64,000 nucleotides of DNA, taken from Phenylobacterium aquaticum. GTDB taxonomy: Bacteria > Pseudomonadota > Alphaproteobacteria > Caulobacterales > Caulobacteraceae. The notes beneath the pieces were generated by a model. It was not told the origin of the DNA. It was given only the letters and a program-made list of their open reading frames with translations, and ran no database searches. The DNA lies in contig NZ_JALDPT010000012.1 in assembly GCF_022695515.1 (NCBI RefSeq), positions 1-64,000 of the forward strand, written 5' to 3'. This document shows, in pieces, positions 47,816 through 57,423 of this stretch. The position numbers and the translations under genes are program-made. Within the stretch, counting starts at the first letter, position 1. Each line of letters starts with the position of its first letter.

Positions 47816-49335
47816 GCCTGAATCTCCATCAAGTCAGGATGCGCAGCGGCGTATTCGAGCGCATAGGCGAGTTCTCCATCGGATTCCGCGTGCAGGGTGA
47901 GCAATGGCTGCCCGGCGCCGATATCGTCTCCGAGACGCGCTTCGAGCGTCAACCCGGCCGCCTTGCGCTCCGGCGCGCCCGCGAGCTTCGCCAGGGTGGC
48001 GAGCTGCCGATTGTTGATGTGAACCACGCGACCGGACCGCCGCGCCAGGATCGGCGAGCGAAGCGGCGCCGTTGGTGGCGTCCTCAACCCGCCCTGAGCT
48101 TCGCATATCGCTTGGAACTTCGCCCACGCCTGGCCCCCGGCAAGGGTCGCTTCGGCGAGGCCCGCGCCCTCGCCTGGCTTGGCGACGCCAGCGAGCTCGA
48201 GCGCAGCGCCAGCCAGGAGGCAGGCCCGCGACCGCAAGTCCTGGGGCGCCTCGGCCGCGTTCTGCAACACCGCAAGCAAGTCGTACGCTTCCAGCGCAGG
48301 TCCGATCCCGCGCCCGACCGGCTGGCTGCCGTCGGTGATGACGCATCGGGTCTTGACGCCGAAGTGCGCGGCGACGGCTGAGAGGCGACCGGCCAACTCT
48401 TGTCCCGCCTCCACGGAGCGCACCTTCGCCGTGGGCCCGACCGGCAGGTCGAGCACAACGTGATTGGAGCCAGCGGCGATCTTCTTGGAAAGCACGGAGG
48501 CGACCAGTTGCCCCTCGGTATCGACGTCCAGAACGCGCTCAACTCGAATGAAGATGTCGTCGGCGGGGCTGAGGTTCACGGCCCCGCCCCAGACGATGCA
48601 ACCGCCCTCGGCCTCGACCACGCGCCGCATGGTCGCAAGATCGAGGTCGACGGGCGCCAGGGTCTCCATGGTGTCGGCGGTGCCGGCCGGTGAGGTGATG
48701 GCGCGCGAGGAGGTCTTTGGGCACACCAGGCCGCAGGCGGTCAGAATCGCGACCACGATGGGCGTGGTGCGATTGCCGGGCAGACCGCCGACGCAGTGCT
48801 TGTCGACGACCATGTCGGCCTTCCAACTCAGACGGTCACCCACGTCGACCATGGCCTTGGTGAGCGCGACGGTCTCGCTTTCGTCGAGTGGGAGCGCCGA
48901 CGACGCCGTCAGGAACGCCGCGAGATGCACGTCGGTGTACCGGCCGGCGGCGACGTCGCTGACGATCGCCTCAATGGCGGACCCATCCAGGCGTGAGCCG
49001 TAAATCCGCCGACGCACGCTCGACATCGACTCCAGCGCCGGCGCGTGGCGGACCTGGATCGGCGTGCCGGGCGCCACGCCGAGCAGGCGCCAGGCCTCCT
49101 CGGAAAGCGCGGCCTCATCCAGCTCGATGAGGTCGCCGTCCAGCTGGTAGAGGGTGGCGTAGACCTCGCGATTTCCCGCTGTGAGCAGCACCTGGGAGCG
49201 CGCCGACAGACCCTCCGAGCGGCAGACGTGGCAATCGCGCCGCATCAGCACAATCGACTCGTGCTGGGCGAAAAGGCCTAGCCGCCGCGCGCGTAACTGG
49301 TGCGCGCCGCTGGGCGAATGCTGATCGAGGCTCAC
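47812..49335 (-). CDS. Thymidine phosphorylase family protein resembling AMP phosphorylase
   Basis: The 507-residue length and about 85-residue N-terminal extension (ARRLGLFAQHESIVLMRRD) match archaeal AMP phosphorylases rather than classical thymidine phosphorylases (about 440). The core has VDKHCVGGLPGNRTTP and CPKTSSRAITSPAGTADTME, which are AMPpase hallmarks. The reaction would be nucleoside 5'-monophosphate plus phosphate to base plus ribose 1,5-bisphosphate. The GTG at 49335 overlaps the RNase-like stop (GTGA). Neither an R15P isomerase nor RuBisCO is seen here. Thymidine phosphorylase activity remains possible. Confidence 0.85.
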   Translation of the reverse strand: MSLDQHSPSGAHQLRARRLGLFAQHESIVLMRRDCHVCRSEGLSARSQVLLTAGNREVYATLYQLDGDLIELDEAALSEEAWRLLGVAPGTPIQVRHAPALESMSSVRRRIYGSRLDGSAIEAIVSDVAAGRYTDVHLAAFLTASSALPLDESETVALTKAMVDVGDRLSWKADMVVDKHCVGGLPGNRTTPIVVAILTACGLVCPKTSSRAITSPAGTADTMETLAPVDLDLATMRRVVEAEGGCIVWGGAVNLSPADDIFIRVERVLDVDTEGQLVASVLSKKIAAGSNHVVLDLPVGPTAKVRSVEAGQELAGRLSAVAAHFGVKTRCVITDGSQPVGRGIGPALEAYDLLAVLQNAAEAPQDLRSRACLLAGAALELAGVAKPGEGAGLAEATLAGGQAWAKFQAICEAQGGLRTPPTAPLRSPILARRSGRVVHINNRQLATLAKLAGAPERKAAGLTLEARLGDDIGAGQPLLTLHAESDGELAYALEYAAAHPDLMEIQA

Positions 49336-50690
49336 AGCGTATGTGGCTCCATCATCTGCGGGACAACGCAATCCCAGCCGAGTTTGTCCTGGATCTTCAG
49401 GCGTAGGGCGTCCGAGGCGTTGGGCTCACCGTGGATGATGAAGGTCTTCTTGGGCGGCCGCCGGAAGCCGGAGAGCCAGCGCAGGATCTCGTCGGCGTCG
49501 GCATGCGCCGACAGCATCTGCAGGTTCTGCACCTCCGCGTGGATCGGGATCCATTGGCCGTGAATCTTGACCTCCTTGGCGCCCTCGACCATGGCGCGCC
49601 CGCGGGTGCCGGCGGCCTGGAAGCCCGAGAATAGGATGGTGTTGCGGCGGTCCGGGCCATAGGCCTTGATGTGGTGCAAGACGCGGCCGCCCGTGGCCAT
49701 GCCGCTGGCGGCCAGGATGACCTTGGGCATGCGGTCCGCTGTCACCGCCTTGGATTGCTCCACGTCGCGGACATAGGTGGCGATGGCGCACGTGGCGTCA
49801 CAGACATCCGGCGGCAGGCGATGGTCTTCCCGATGCGCGTGCATCAGGTCGGTGGCGCTGATGGCCATCGGACTGTCCAGATAAATCGGCACGAGCCCCA
49901 ACCGGCCGGCCTGCTTCAGCTTCCACAGGTGGTAGAGCAGCGATTGGGCGCGCCCGACCGCGAAGGTCGGGATGATCACCGTGCCGCCGCGCTGGGTGGT
50001 GTGCTCGATGATGTCGGCGAGCGCCTCGTCCGGATCGCGCGCGTCGTGCTTACGGTCGCCATAAGTGGATTCGACCAACAGGTAGTCCGCCTCCTCGACC
50101 GGCTCCGGATCGACCATAACAGCGTCGCCGTAGCGGCCGAGGTCGCCGGAGAAGACGACCTTGGCGCCATGCCAATCCACCTGGACTGTCGCGGCGCCCA
50201 GAATGTGCCCTGCCCGGCGCAGCGTCACGCTTGCCCCGCCGGCGACCCGGGTCTCCTCATGGAACGGCATGGCGCTGAAACGCTCCATCGTCCGCTCCGC
50301 GTCGTGCACGCCGTAAAGCGGCAGCGCCGGCTTATGCTTCGTGTAGCCGTGTCGATTGGCGTCCTCGGCGTCCTTTTCCTGGATATGGGCGCTGTCCTTC
50401 AAGATGATATCGGCCACGTCCTGGGTGGCCGGGCTCGCGTGGATCCGGCCGCGATAGCCGTCCTTCACCAGTTTTGGCAGGTAGCCGGAATGATCGAGGT
50501 GCGCATGGGTGAGGATGACGGCGTCGACCGAACCAGCCTCCACCGGAAGCGGTTGCCAATTCTGCTCGCGCAGGCGCTTCAGGCCCTGGAACAGGCCACA
50601 GTCGACGAGCAGCCGCTGCCCATCGGCCTCCAGCAGATGTTTCGAACCCGTGACGGTGCCTGCGCCGCCGAGGCTGGTGAGCGTGATCAC
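49332..50690 (-). CDS. MBL-fold beta-CASP RNA-processing protein (YSH1/CPSF73-like)
   Basis: The 452-residue metallohydrolase has the zinc motif ILTHAHLDHSGYLPKLV near residue 62, GHILGAATVQVDW and SGDLGRYGDAV of the MBL domain, a beta-CASP insert (VIIPTFAVGRAQSLLYHL, ILAASGMATGGRVLHHI) and a C-terminal KEVKIHGQWIPIHAEVQNLQ metallo-beta-lactamase RNA-specificity domain. It should cleave RNA. GTG 50690 follows AAGGAA, 14 bp after the phosphoketolase-like stop. Operon placement with a nucleotide phosphorylase suggests RNA turnover as a nutrient source, which is an inference. Confidence 0.87.
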   Translation of the reverse strand: MITLTSLGGAGTVTGSKHLLEADGQRLLVDCGLFQGLKRLREQNWQPLPVEAGSVDAVILTHAHLDHSGYLPKLVKDGYRGRIHASPATQDVADIILKDSAHIQEKDAEDANRHGYTKHKPALPLYGVHDAERTMERFSAMPFHEETRVAGGASVTLRRAGHILGAATVQVDWHGAKVVFSGDLGRYGDAVMVDPEPVEEADYLLVESTYGDRKHDARDPDEALADIIEHTTQRGGTVIIPTFAVGRAQSLLYHLWKLKQAGRLGLVPIYLDSPMAISATDLMHAHREDHRLPPDVCDATCAIATYVRDVEQSKAVTADRMPKVILAASGMATGGRVLHHIKAYGPDRRNTILFSGFQAAGTRGRAMVEGAKEVKIHGQWIPIHAEVQNLQMLSAHADADEILRWLSGFRRPPKKTFIIHGEPNASDALRLKIQDKLGWDCVVPQMMEPHTL

Positions 50691-50704
50691 AGCAAATTCC
50701 TTCT

Positions 50705-53070
50705 TCAGTCGACGCGTGTCTGGAGCGCGCGGGGGTTGGTCTTGCCGGCGATAGCGCTGGCTTCGCAGGGGTCGAGCAGATCTGAAACGGGAGCCTGTAG
50801 AACCTTCGCCGCGGCCTCGACGATGTGGCCCCAGGTGCAGCGGTTGGCGAACAGCATGCCGAACACGTCGAGCGTGCCGCCACGGCCGATGTAGCCCAGG
50901 GAGAGCATTCGATCCGGACCCGGGTCGATTCGGCGCAGCAGCCCCTGCATGGGTTCGGGGCGTGTGTGGGTCACCAGGACGCGGGGAAGGCCCTGTGGAA
51001 ACGCCGCGTTCAGTTGTGCGCGGTCCTGGGTGACGGTCGCCTCGATCAGATCACGCGCGTTTCGCAGACGCGCGGGCTCCATCACGGCCGTCACGCACGC
51101 GCGCCGACCGCGCGCCTGCACCCGTTCGTAGGCCTGCAAAGCCTCCAAGGCCTGGTACGCGCCGATGGCGACGATCTGCACCTCCGCGTCGGCTGGATCA
51201 CCCACCAGATTGCCCCAGCCTTGCGCCGCGAACGCCGCGGCGGCCGGACCTTCGAGCAGCGCGGGAAGCGGTCGCTTCGGCACGACCAGACAGGCGATGT
51301 GTCCGCGCGTCCGATAGACCTCGGCCAGCCCCGCGACCGCACTGTTGGCGTCCACGGGGAAAAGCACCCGCGCCGTATCCGACATCTCGCCGAGCAGGGC
51401 TTCCACAAGGCTGGGATCCTGGTGGGACTGCTCGTTCTTGGCGTTCTCCCAGGTGTGCGAAGTCGCGATCAGCGGGATCGAAATCCATTGCGGGGACACC
51501 CCGATCTCCCGCTGGCGGCGCGCGAAGACGATCTCCTGCCGCAGCGCGCCGAGCATCTTCATGGCGAAGGCTTCGTAGCTGACGATGAGGTTGAGACCGC
51601 CCTTGTTACCAAGGGCCGCGCCGCAGACCGCTTCCTCGTTGAGCGCCGTGATCACGCCGCCGTCGATGGCCTCCGCCGTTCCCGCTTCCGGCCGGTTCAC
51701 CCGATGCTTCAATCGGTCGAGGGTGCGGCCCATGTGATTGCTGCGCAGCTCGTCGGGGTTTCCCACCCGCGGCCGCAGGTCAGGATTCGCGTCGATCAGG
51801 TCCACGAACCAGGCGTCAAGCGCGTCCATGGGCGAGGACGTCACCTCAGTCCATTCCGGGACCGGCTGGCGCGGCGCCGGTGGGTTCCGCGTCGCTGCGG
51901 CGTGGCGACTCTCCAACGGCCGGTGCTGAACGTCGTGGGTCTTCAGGACATCGACGGCCGCGGCGAGCTCGCGCTTGGGAACAAAGAGGGACGAGGCAGC
52001 GGCATTGAAAGCGTCGCGTGCGGCGCCGTCGTGCCGAGGGTTCCCCTCCAGCGGGAGGTTGTGCGCGCGGTTCGTCCCGGCGCCGGAAAGCCGAAGCCCT
52101 TCTCTGTGCGGGCGATGACATAGGGGAGCGGCGCCGGGTAGCGGCGCTGCGGGTCCGCCGTGAAGCGCTTCAGGCGCTCCTCGGATTCCAGAATGGCCCA
52201 GGCGAAGGCGGCGGGATCGCGACCATCTATGACCATCGGATCAAAACCGCTCAGCGACAGGTGACGCTCAAGCCATGTCGCGCCGCCCTCCTGCTCGATC
52301 TCGCTGCGCTCCTCGATGCGCCGGCCGTTCAGGATCATCACGGGCGTAGCGAGGCCACAGTCTTCCGCCCGCCACCAGCGCGGCGCCCAGTCGGATCCGC
52401 GCTGTTCTTCGAACGCCCCGTCGCTGAGGAACGCCACCAGGCTCTCACCGCGCAGCGGCATATGGATGTACTGCAGCTCGGCGAAGCCGAGGTAACCGCC
52501 TTCCGAGACCGCCCCCGCGGTCGTCGGCCCGAGGTGGCTGCCGAGCGGCGCCGCGGGCCGTCCGTCGGGCCGGATTTGATAGCCGTAGAAGTCGGAGACC
52601 AGCTGCGAGAGGCCGTCGTCCGAGCGCGGGTAGCGCGTGCGCTCAACGTCCGAGACATCGCCGGTCAGCACGTTCACGGCCTCGATCGCCGCAACGCAGT
52701 GGCCCTGCCCCATCACCCAGGCGCGGGTGGCGCCCGACAGAACATTGGCGGTCAGATAGCCCACGAAGGCCGGGACCATGTTGAGCGAACCCCCCGTGTG
52801 ACCTTCCGGATCGTCCTTGAACGATTCCGCGGGAAGCGCGGCGCCGGAAAGGTCCACGCGGCGCGCATAGGTCATATGGACGACCAACCACATCGCCGCG
52901 CGCGTCAGCCGGTCCGCGGCCGCAAGGACCCGGTACACCGACTCCGCATCGGGCCAGACGCCGCGCTGAACCAGGCGCTCGGCGAGCGATGCGATCCGCT
53001 CGACGGTCGCCGGATCGCGTCGAAGCAGGCCGAAGCCCCCGGACCAATCGTCGACCCATTTTTGGCTCAC
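50705..53070 (-). pseudogene. Phosphoketolase-family ThDP enzyme, split by a frameshift
   Basis: Two frames give a protein of about 788 residues, the length of phosphoketolases. The GTG start at 53070 follows GGAGGTG. The first frame has TYARRVDLSG, EGHTGGSLNMVPAFVGYLTA, AWVMGQGHCVAAIEAVN, SEGGYLGFAELQY and a ThDP motif starting SDGAFEEQRGSDW and ending MILNG. The second frame resumes NRAHNLPLEGNPRHDGAARD and continues through SNHMGRTLDRL, NKGGLNLIVSYEAFAMK and FANRCTWGHIVEAA to the stop. A missing G near 52079-52086 explains the break. The family splits X5P or F6P with phosphate, giving acetyl phosphate. This divergent branch is often labelled xylulose 5-phosphate 3-epimerase, so its true reaction is uncertain. 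Confidence 0.8.
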
Positions 53071-53170
53071 GCCATCACCTCCACACGCCTAAAGGCGGTG
53101 TCGGTTAGGACGCGGGAGCGCTCTATCGCTTACAGCTGCGCCGCCGTCGCAAGGACGTTCCGGCCTCGGA

Positions 53171-53202
53171 CGTAAGGACCGGAGCGTCGCCGCGTCCTTA
53201 CG
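53171..53202. promoter_or_regulatory. Inverted repeat between the phosphoketolase-like and Bax-inhibitor genes
   Basis: CGTAAGGAC (53171-53179) and its perfect complement GTCCTTACG (53194-53202) flank a 14-bp spacer in the divergent intergenic region 53071-53249. It could be an operator or a hairpin in the leader of the plus-strand transcript. The CCTTACG core also occurs before the DUF2933 gene (40989-40995), and CCTTAC twice before the ECF sigma gene. Confidence 0.45.
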
Positions 53203-53249
53203 CGTGGCGATCCCAGCGAAACGCCGGGCGCAGCACAGGAAGAACGTCG

Positions 53250-54002
53250 ATGACGCATCTCGACCAAGACTCCCTCAACCGCGTCGCGCCGACGCGCCTG
53301 GACATGTCCCTCGACGTCGGCCTGCGCCGGTTCATGATCGGGGTCTATAATAAGGTGGCGCTCGGCCTCGTGCTGTCGGCCGCCCTGGCCTATCTCACCA
53401 GCATGGTCCCGCCTATTCGGGACGCGATGTTCCGCCTAACGCCCGACGGTCGATTCGCCGGCTATACGCTGATCGGCATGGTCGTCGCCTTCGCGCCGCT
53501 GGTGGTCCTGATGGGCTCGATGTTCGCCATGCGCAAGCCCTCCGCGCGGGGCGCCGGCCTGCTCTTCTGGAGCATCAGCGCCCTGATCGGCGCCTCCCTC
53601 GGCGTCCTGGGCCTTGTCTATACCGGGGCCTCGCTCGCCACGACCTTCCTCATCACCGCCGCAGCCTTCGGCGGCCTCAGCCTGTTCGGCTATACGACGA
53701 AGAAGGATCTCACCGGTTTCGGGAGTTTTCTCCTGGTCGGTCTGGTCGGCTTGATCGTGGCGTCGCTGGTCCAGATGGTCTGGAACCCGCCCGGCTTCTC
53801 CTTCGTGATCAGCGCGCTGGGCGTGCTCATCTTCGCCGGCCTGATCGCGCACGACACCCAGAGGCTGGAGCTCACCTATCACGAGCTCGGCGGCGACACC
53901 GCCGCCCTGGGCGCAGCCAGCAGCTACGGAGCGCTCAGCCTCTACCTGGACTTCATCAACCTGTTCCAGTTCCTCTTGAACCTGTTCGGCCAGCGACGGT
54001 AA
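53250..54002 (+). CDS. Bax inhibitor-1/YccA family membrane protein
   Basis: The 250-residue protein has seven hydrophobic helices in the BI-1 fold. The N-terminus LDVGLRRFMIGVYNKVALGL, the central FGGLSLFGYTTKKDLTGFGS and the end HDTQRLELTYHELGGDTAAL followed by ALSLYLDFINLFQFLLNLFG are typical. Family members are pH-sensitive calcium leak channels or interact with FtsH (YccA). AGGAAG precedes the ATG. It is divergent from the phosphoketolase-like operon. Confidence 0.92.
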   Translation: MTHLDQDSLNRVAPTRLDMSLDVGLRRFMIGVYNKVALGLVLSAALAYLTSMVPPIRDAMFRLTPDGRFAGYTLIGMVVAFAPLVVLMGSMFAMRKPSARGAGLLFWSISALIGASLGVLGLVYTGASLATTFLITAAAFGGLSLFGYTTKKDLTGFGSFLLVGLVGLIVASLVQMVWNPPGFSFVISALGVLIFAGLIAHDTQRLELTYHELGGDTAALGAASSYGALSLYLDFINLFQFLLNLFGQRR

Positions 54003-54071
54003 GTCCCGCGCTGGTGAAGAGTTCTGGCCCGCCAAGACCTGGGTGATGGCGACAGTCATCGGCGCCGCGCC

Positions 54072-55091
54072 TTAGAAGAACGCGCGCACCCCGACGACCA
54101 GGCTGGTGGTCTCCGCATCGCCGCCGTCGGCCCGGGCATAATCGGCCGTCCTACCGAGCTTGCGATCCCAGGACACCCCGACATAGGGCGCGAACTCGCG
54201 GCGGATCTCATAGCGCAGGCGCAGGCCCAGCTCGGCGTTGGACAGGCCTGAGCCGGTGCGGGTGGCGGCGGTGTCCTGGGCGGCGAAATTCAGCTCCACG
54301 CGGGGCTGCAGGATCAGCCGGTTGGTGAGCCGCAGATCGTAGAGACCCTCCAGTCGGCCCAGGAGTTCCCCCCTGTCCGACAGGAAGGCCGCGCCCTCCA
54401 GGTCGAACCAATAGGGCAGCAGGGTCTCGAACCCGACGGTCGCGTAGGTGCGCGCGTGCGGCTCGAGGTCCTGGCGCAGGCCCACCTGGACATCGGTATA
54501 GACCCCCACGGCCCGGGAATAGAGGGCCTGCAGTTCGGCGGCCTCGACCCCTTCGCCGCGGGCCCCCTCCCCTTCGCTCTTCAGCACCAGCCGGTGGATG
54601 TCGCCGCCGAACCAGGCCTGGCCGTCCCATCGGTAGCCATCCGCGCCGGAACGCGCCTGATATTCAGCCAGATTGGCCATGACCTTCCAGGTCGTCGCCG
54701 CTCCGTGCTCGCGCTGCAGCTGGACGCGCGCCGCGGCCATGGCGGCTGGCGCGAAGTACAGGTCCGCCGCACGGTCGGTTGGCGCGGGCGGGGGCGGCCC
54801 GTGCGGGATTTCCAGCGCCGGCGGACCGGCCGGGTCCTGGCCTGTCGTTTCGCCGGCGGCGGCGGGCGGCGAGGCCGGCGGCATCGACATGCCGGGCATC
54901 GACTCGGGCGCGGAGGCCGCCGGGCTAGCCGGGGCAGAATGCTGATGCGTGGCGGCCTTTGGCTTGGCGGGCGCCTTGGGCGGATCGCCCGGCATCACCA
55001 TGCCCGGCATGGCGGCATGGTCCATGACCTGGGCGGCGGCGGGGCCGCCCACGACGAGCGGCGCCAGGGCGAGTAGGGCAAGGCGGCTCAT
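54072..55091 (-). CDS. copB: Outer-membrane copper resistance protein CopB/PcoB
   Basis: The 339-residue protein has a signal peptide (MSRLALLALAPLVVGGPAAA) and a long Met/His/Pro-rich segment (MDHAAMPGMVMPGD, ESMPGMSMPPASPP) that can bind copper. It is followed by the CopB beta-barrel: ATTWKVMANLAEYQARSG, GYRWDGQAWFGGDIHRLVLK, YTDVQVGLRQDLEPH and the terminal strand TTSLVVGVRAFF with a C-terminal Phe, as in outer-membrane barrels. The start overlaps the copA stop (ATGA at 55088-55091), confirming ATG 55091. Confidence 0.93.
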   Translation of the reverse strand: MSRLALLALAPLVVGGPAAAQVMDHAAMPGMVMPGDPPKAPAKPKAATHQHSAPASPAASAPESMPGMSMPPASPPAAAGETTGQDPAGPPALEIPHGPPPPAPTDRAADLYFAPAAMAAARVQLQREHGAATTWKVMANLAEYQARSGADGYRWDGQAWFGGDIHRLVLKSEGEGARGEGVEAAELQALYSRAVGVYTDVQVGLRQDLEPHARTYATVGFETLLPYWFDLEGAAFLSDRGELLGRLEGLYDLRLTNRLILQPRVELNFAAQDTAATRTGSGLSNAELGLRLRYEIRREFAPYVGVSWDRKLGRTADYARADGGDAETTSLVVGVRAFF

Positions 55092-56871
55092 GCGGCGGCT
55101 CCGTCGAGGGGCCGAACGCTGAACACTTGGAACATGCCGGCGTGCATGTGGTAGAGCATGTGGCAGTGGAACGCCCAGTCTCCGGGCTCCGCCGTGAAAT
55201 CCCAGGACACCTCGCCGCCCGGCGCCACGATCACGGTGTGTTTGCGCGGGCCATGGCCCGCCGGTCCGTGGGTCAGCTCGAAGAAATGGCCGTGCAGGTG
55301 GATGGGGTGGGCCATCATGGTGTCGTTCACCAGTCGCACCCGCACCCGCTCGCCCTTCTCGAACGTGTAGGGCTTGGTCGTCTCGTTGAAGGCGAGCCCG
55401 TCGAACCCCCACATGAACCGCTCCATGTTGCCGGTCAGGCGGATATCCAGCGCGCGGGTCGGCATGCGCAGGTCAGGGCCAGGCTCAAGGGCGATCAGGT
55501 CCTTGTAGACCAGCACCCGGTGGCCGACGCTTTCGAGGCCCTGGCCCGGTTCGCCGGTCCGGTCCATGGGCATGGGCGTGATCATCTGTACACCGGGACC
55601 AAGCTTCACCTGGGGCGCGTTCTGGCCATCGCGCATCGACATGGTCATGCCGCCCATGTCGCCCATCGCATCCGAGCCCCGCGCCCGAGGCGGCGCCATG
55701 CCCGGCGCCGGCTTCGCGCCGGCGGCGTGGTCGGCCCCGCCCATGCCCGACATGGCGCTCATGTCCATGCCCATGTCGCGCATGTTGGCGAGCGGCCTGC
55801 CCCGCAAGGGTGGAACCGGCGCGACCATGCCTGGGCGCGGAGCCAGGGTCGCGCGCGCCATGCCGGAACGGTCGACCGCCTCGGCCACGAGGGTGAAGGC
55901 CTGATCCTGGGTCGGCTGGACAATGACGTCATAGGTCTCGGCGTTGCCGATCTGGAACTCGTCGACCTCGACCGGCTGCACGTTCTGACCGTCCGCGGCC
56001 ACGACTGTCATCTTCAGGCCCGGAATGCGGACATTGAAGATCATCTGCGCAGCGGCGTTGATGAAGCGCAGGCGCACCCGCTCGCCGGGCGCGAACAGGC
56101 CGGTCCAATTGTCGCCAGGTCCGTGCCCGTTGACCAGGAAGGTCATCACCGCCCCGGTGATGTCGGAGATGTCGGTGGGGTCCATGAGCATCTTGGCCCA
56201 TTCCCGCCGCTCCTGGAGCGTCTGATCCCGGCCAGCGACCAGGCCTGCCAGGGTCTGCTTCTGGTGGTTGAACAGCCCCGACTGCTGCTTCAGCCGCTTG
56301 AAGATGACGTGGGGGTGCATGAAACTATAGTCGGAAAGCACGACCATGTGCTCGCGGTCATAGGCGACCGGATCGGGGCCGGCCGGATCGATGATGATCG
56401 GCGCCAGGTGCCCCATCGGCTCCTGCAGGCCCGAGTGGCTATGATACCAGTAGGTCCCGGATTGCTTGAGCCCGAAGTCGTAGACGAAGGTCTCGCCGGG
56501 CTTGATGCCCGGGAAGCTCAGCCCCGGCACCCCGTCCATGTGCGATGGCGTCAGCAGCCCGTGCCAGTGGATCGAGGTGTCCTCCGCCAGGTCGTTGGTC
56601 ACCGAAATCCGGACGGCCTGCCCCTCCTTCAGGCGCAGCAAGGGGCCCGGCATCGTGCCATTGATCGCCACGGCGTGGCCCTCTCGGCCGTCGATCGTGA
56701 CGCTGGCGTGCCCGATCCGAAGATCGATATTCGGTCCGCTCAGGGCGGGAAGGCCCGGCGTCGTCCCGGCTGCGGCGCACATCCCCAGCTGGGGGTCAGG
56801 CCGGCGAGCGCGAGCCCACTGCCGAGCAGGGAGGCGCTGCGCAACAGCTGGCGGCGGTCAAAATCCTTCAT
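55088..56871 (-). pseudogene. copA: Multicopper oxidase CopA/PcoA, frameshifted after the Tat signal
   Basis: The periplasmic multicopper oxidase oxidises Cu(I) and binds copper in a Met-rich loop. All copper motifs are present: SIHWHGLLTP, TYWYHSHSGLQ, HPIHLHGHFFEL and WAFHCHMLYHMHAGM. The Met-rich insert includes MRDMGMDMSAMSGMGG. The Tat signal MKDFDRRQLLRSASLLG starts at 56871, but it is in a different frame from the enzyme, which begins CAAAGTTPGLPA. One extra G in the GGGG run near 56785-56790 would join LTPSWG to MCAAAG. Without repair, translation would have to start inside, at 56782, and would lack the export signal. Confidence 0.88.
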
Positions 56872-56931
56872 GTCGCTGCGACGTCCCAAACGCGTTGATT
56901 GGCGAAAGCGCGCGGCCCGTGCGCTTTCCTC

Positions 56932-57000
56932 GGATACGCACGGCCCAGCCCATGGCCCTCACGCCGGTCGCGAGGGGTCGGCCCCGGACCGTGCGTATCC
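56932..57000. promoter_or_regulatory. Long-spaced 12-bp inverted repeat in the copA-copC divergent promoter region
   Basis: GGATACGCACGG (56932-56943) and its perfect complement CCGTGCGTATCC (56989-57000) flank 45 bp between the divergent copAB and copCD genes. The position suggests a shared regulatory site for a copper regulator bound at both ends, or two half-operators each serving one direction. No regulator gene is adjacent in this cluster. Confidence 0.5.
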
Positions 57001-57041
57001 TGTTTTGAGGCGGCCGCCGGTCGCTCTGTCTGGAGATCCAC

Positions 57042-57416
57042 ATGGTCCGTCTCTCGTTGTCCCGTCCCGTTCTCGCGCTGGCCGCAGCCGCCGCCCTCCT
57101 CGCCGCGGCCTCCGGGGCGCAGGCCCATGCCCACCTGGTCAGCGCCACGCCGGCGGCCAACGCCGCTGTCGCCGCGCCCAAGAGCCTCAGTCTCACCTTC
57201 TCCGAAAAGCTCGAGCCGAAGTTCTCCGGCATCGACCTGATGACCGCCGATGGCAAGTCGGTGGCGCTCAAGTCGTCGGTCGCCGCTAAGGACCACAAGA
57301 CCCTCACCGGCGCCTTGGCCGCGCCCCTCGCTCCCGGAAGCTATATGGTCATGTGGCATGTCGTCTCCGCCGATGGCCACCGGATGAAGGGTGACTTCAG
57401 CTTCACCGTCCGCTGA
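57042..57416 (+). CDS. copC: Periplasmic copper-binding protein CopC
   Basis: The 124-residue protein has a signal peptide ending SGAQA and then the mature N-terminal His of CopC (HAHLVSATPAANA). The beta-barrel follows, with FSEKLEPKFSGIDLMTADGK and the C-terminal copper ligands in VMWHVVSADGHRMKGDFSFT. It binds Cu(II) through the amino-terminal His and the downstream His/Asp set and is thought to deliver copper to CopD. It is 7 bp upstream of copD. Confidence 0.95.
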   Translation: MVRLSLSRPVLALAAAAALLAAASGAQAHAHLVSATPAANAAVAAPKSLSLTFSEKLEPKFSGIDLMTADGKSVALKSSVAAKDHKTLTGALAAPLAPGSYMVMWHVVSADGHRMKGDFSFTVR

Positions 57417-57423
57417 GCCGCCC

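Noticed and set aside
56874..56916. GTTGATTGGCGAAAG considered as an FNR box near copA
   Set aside because: The second half-site (GAAAG) does not match ATCAA.
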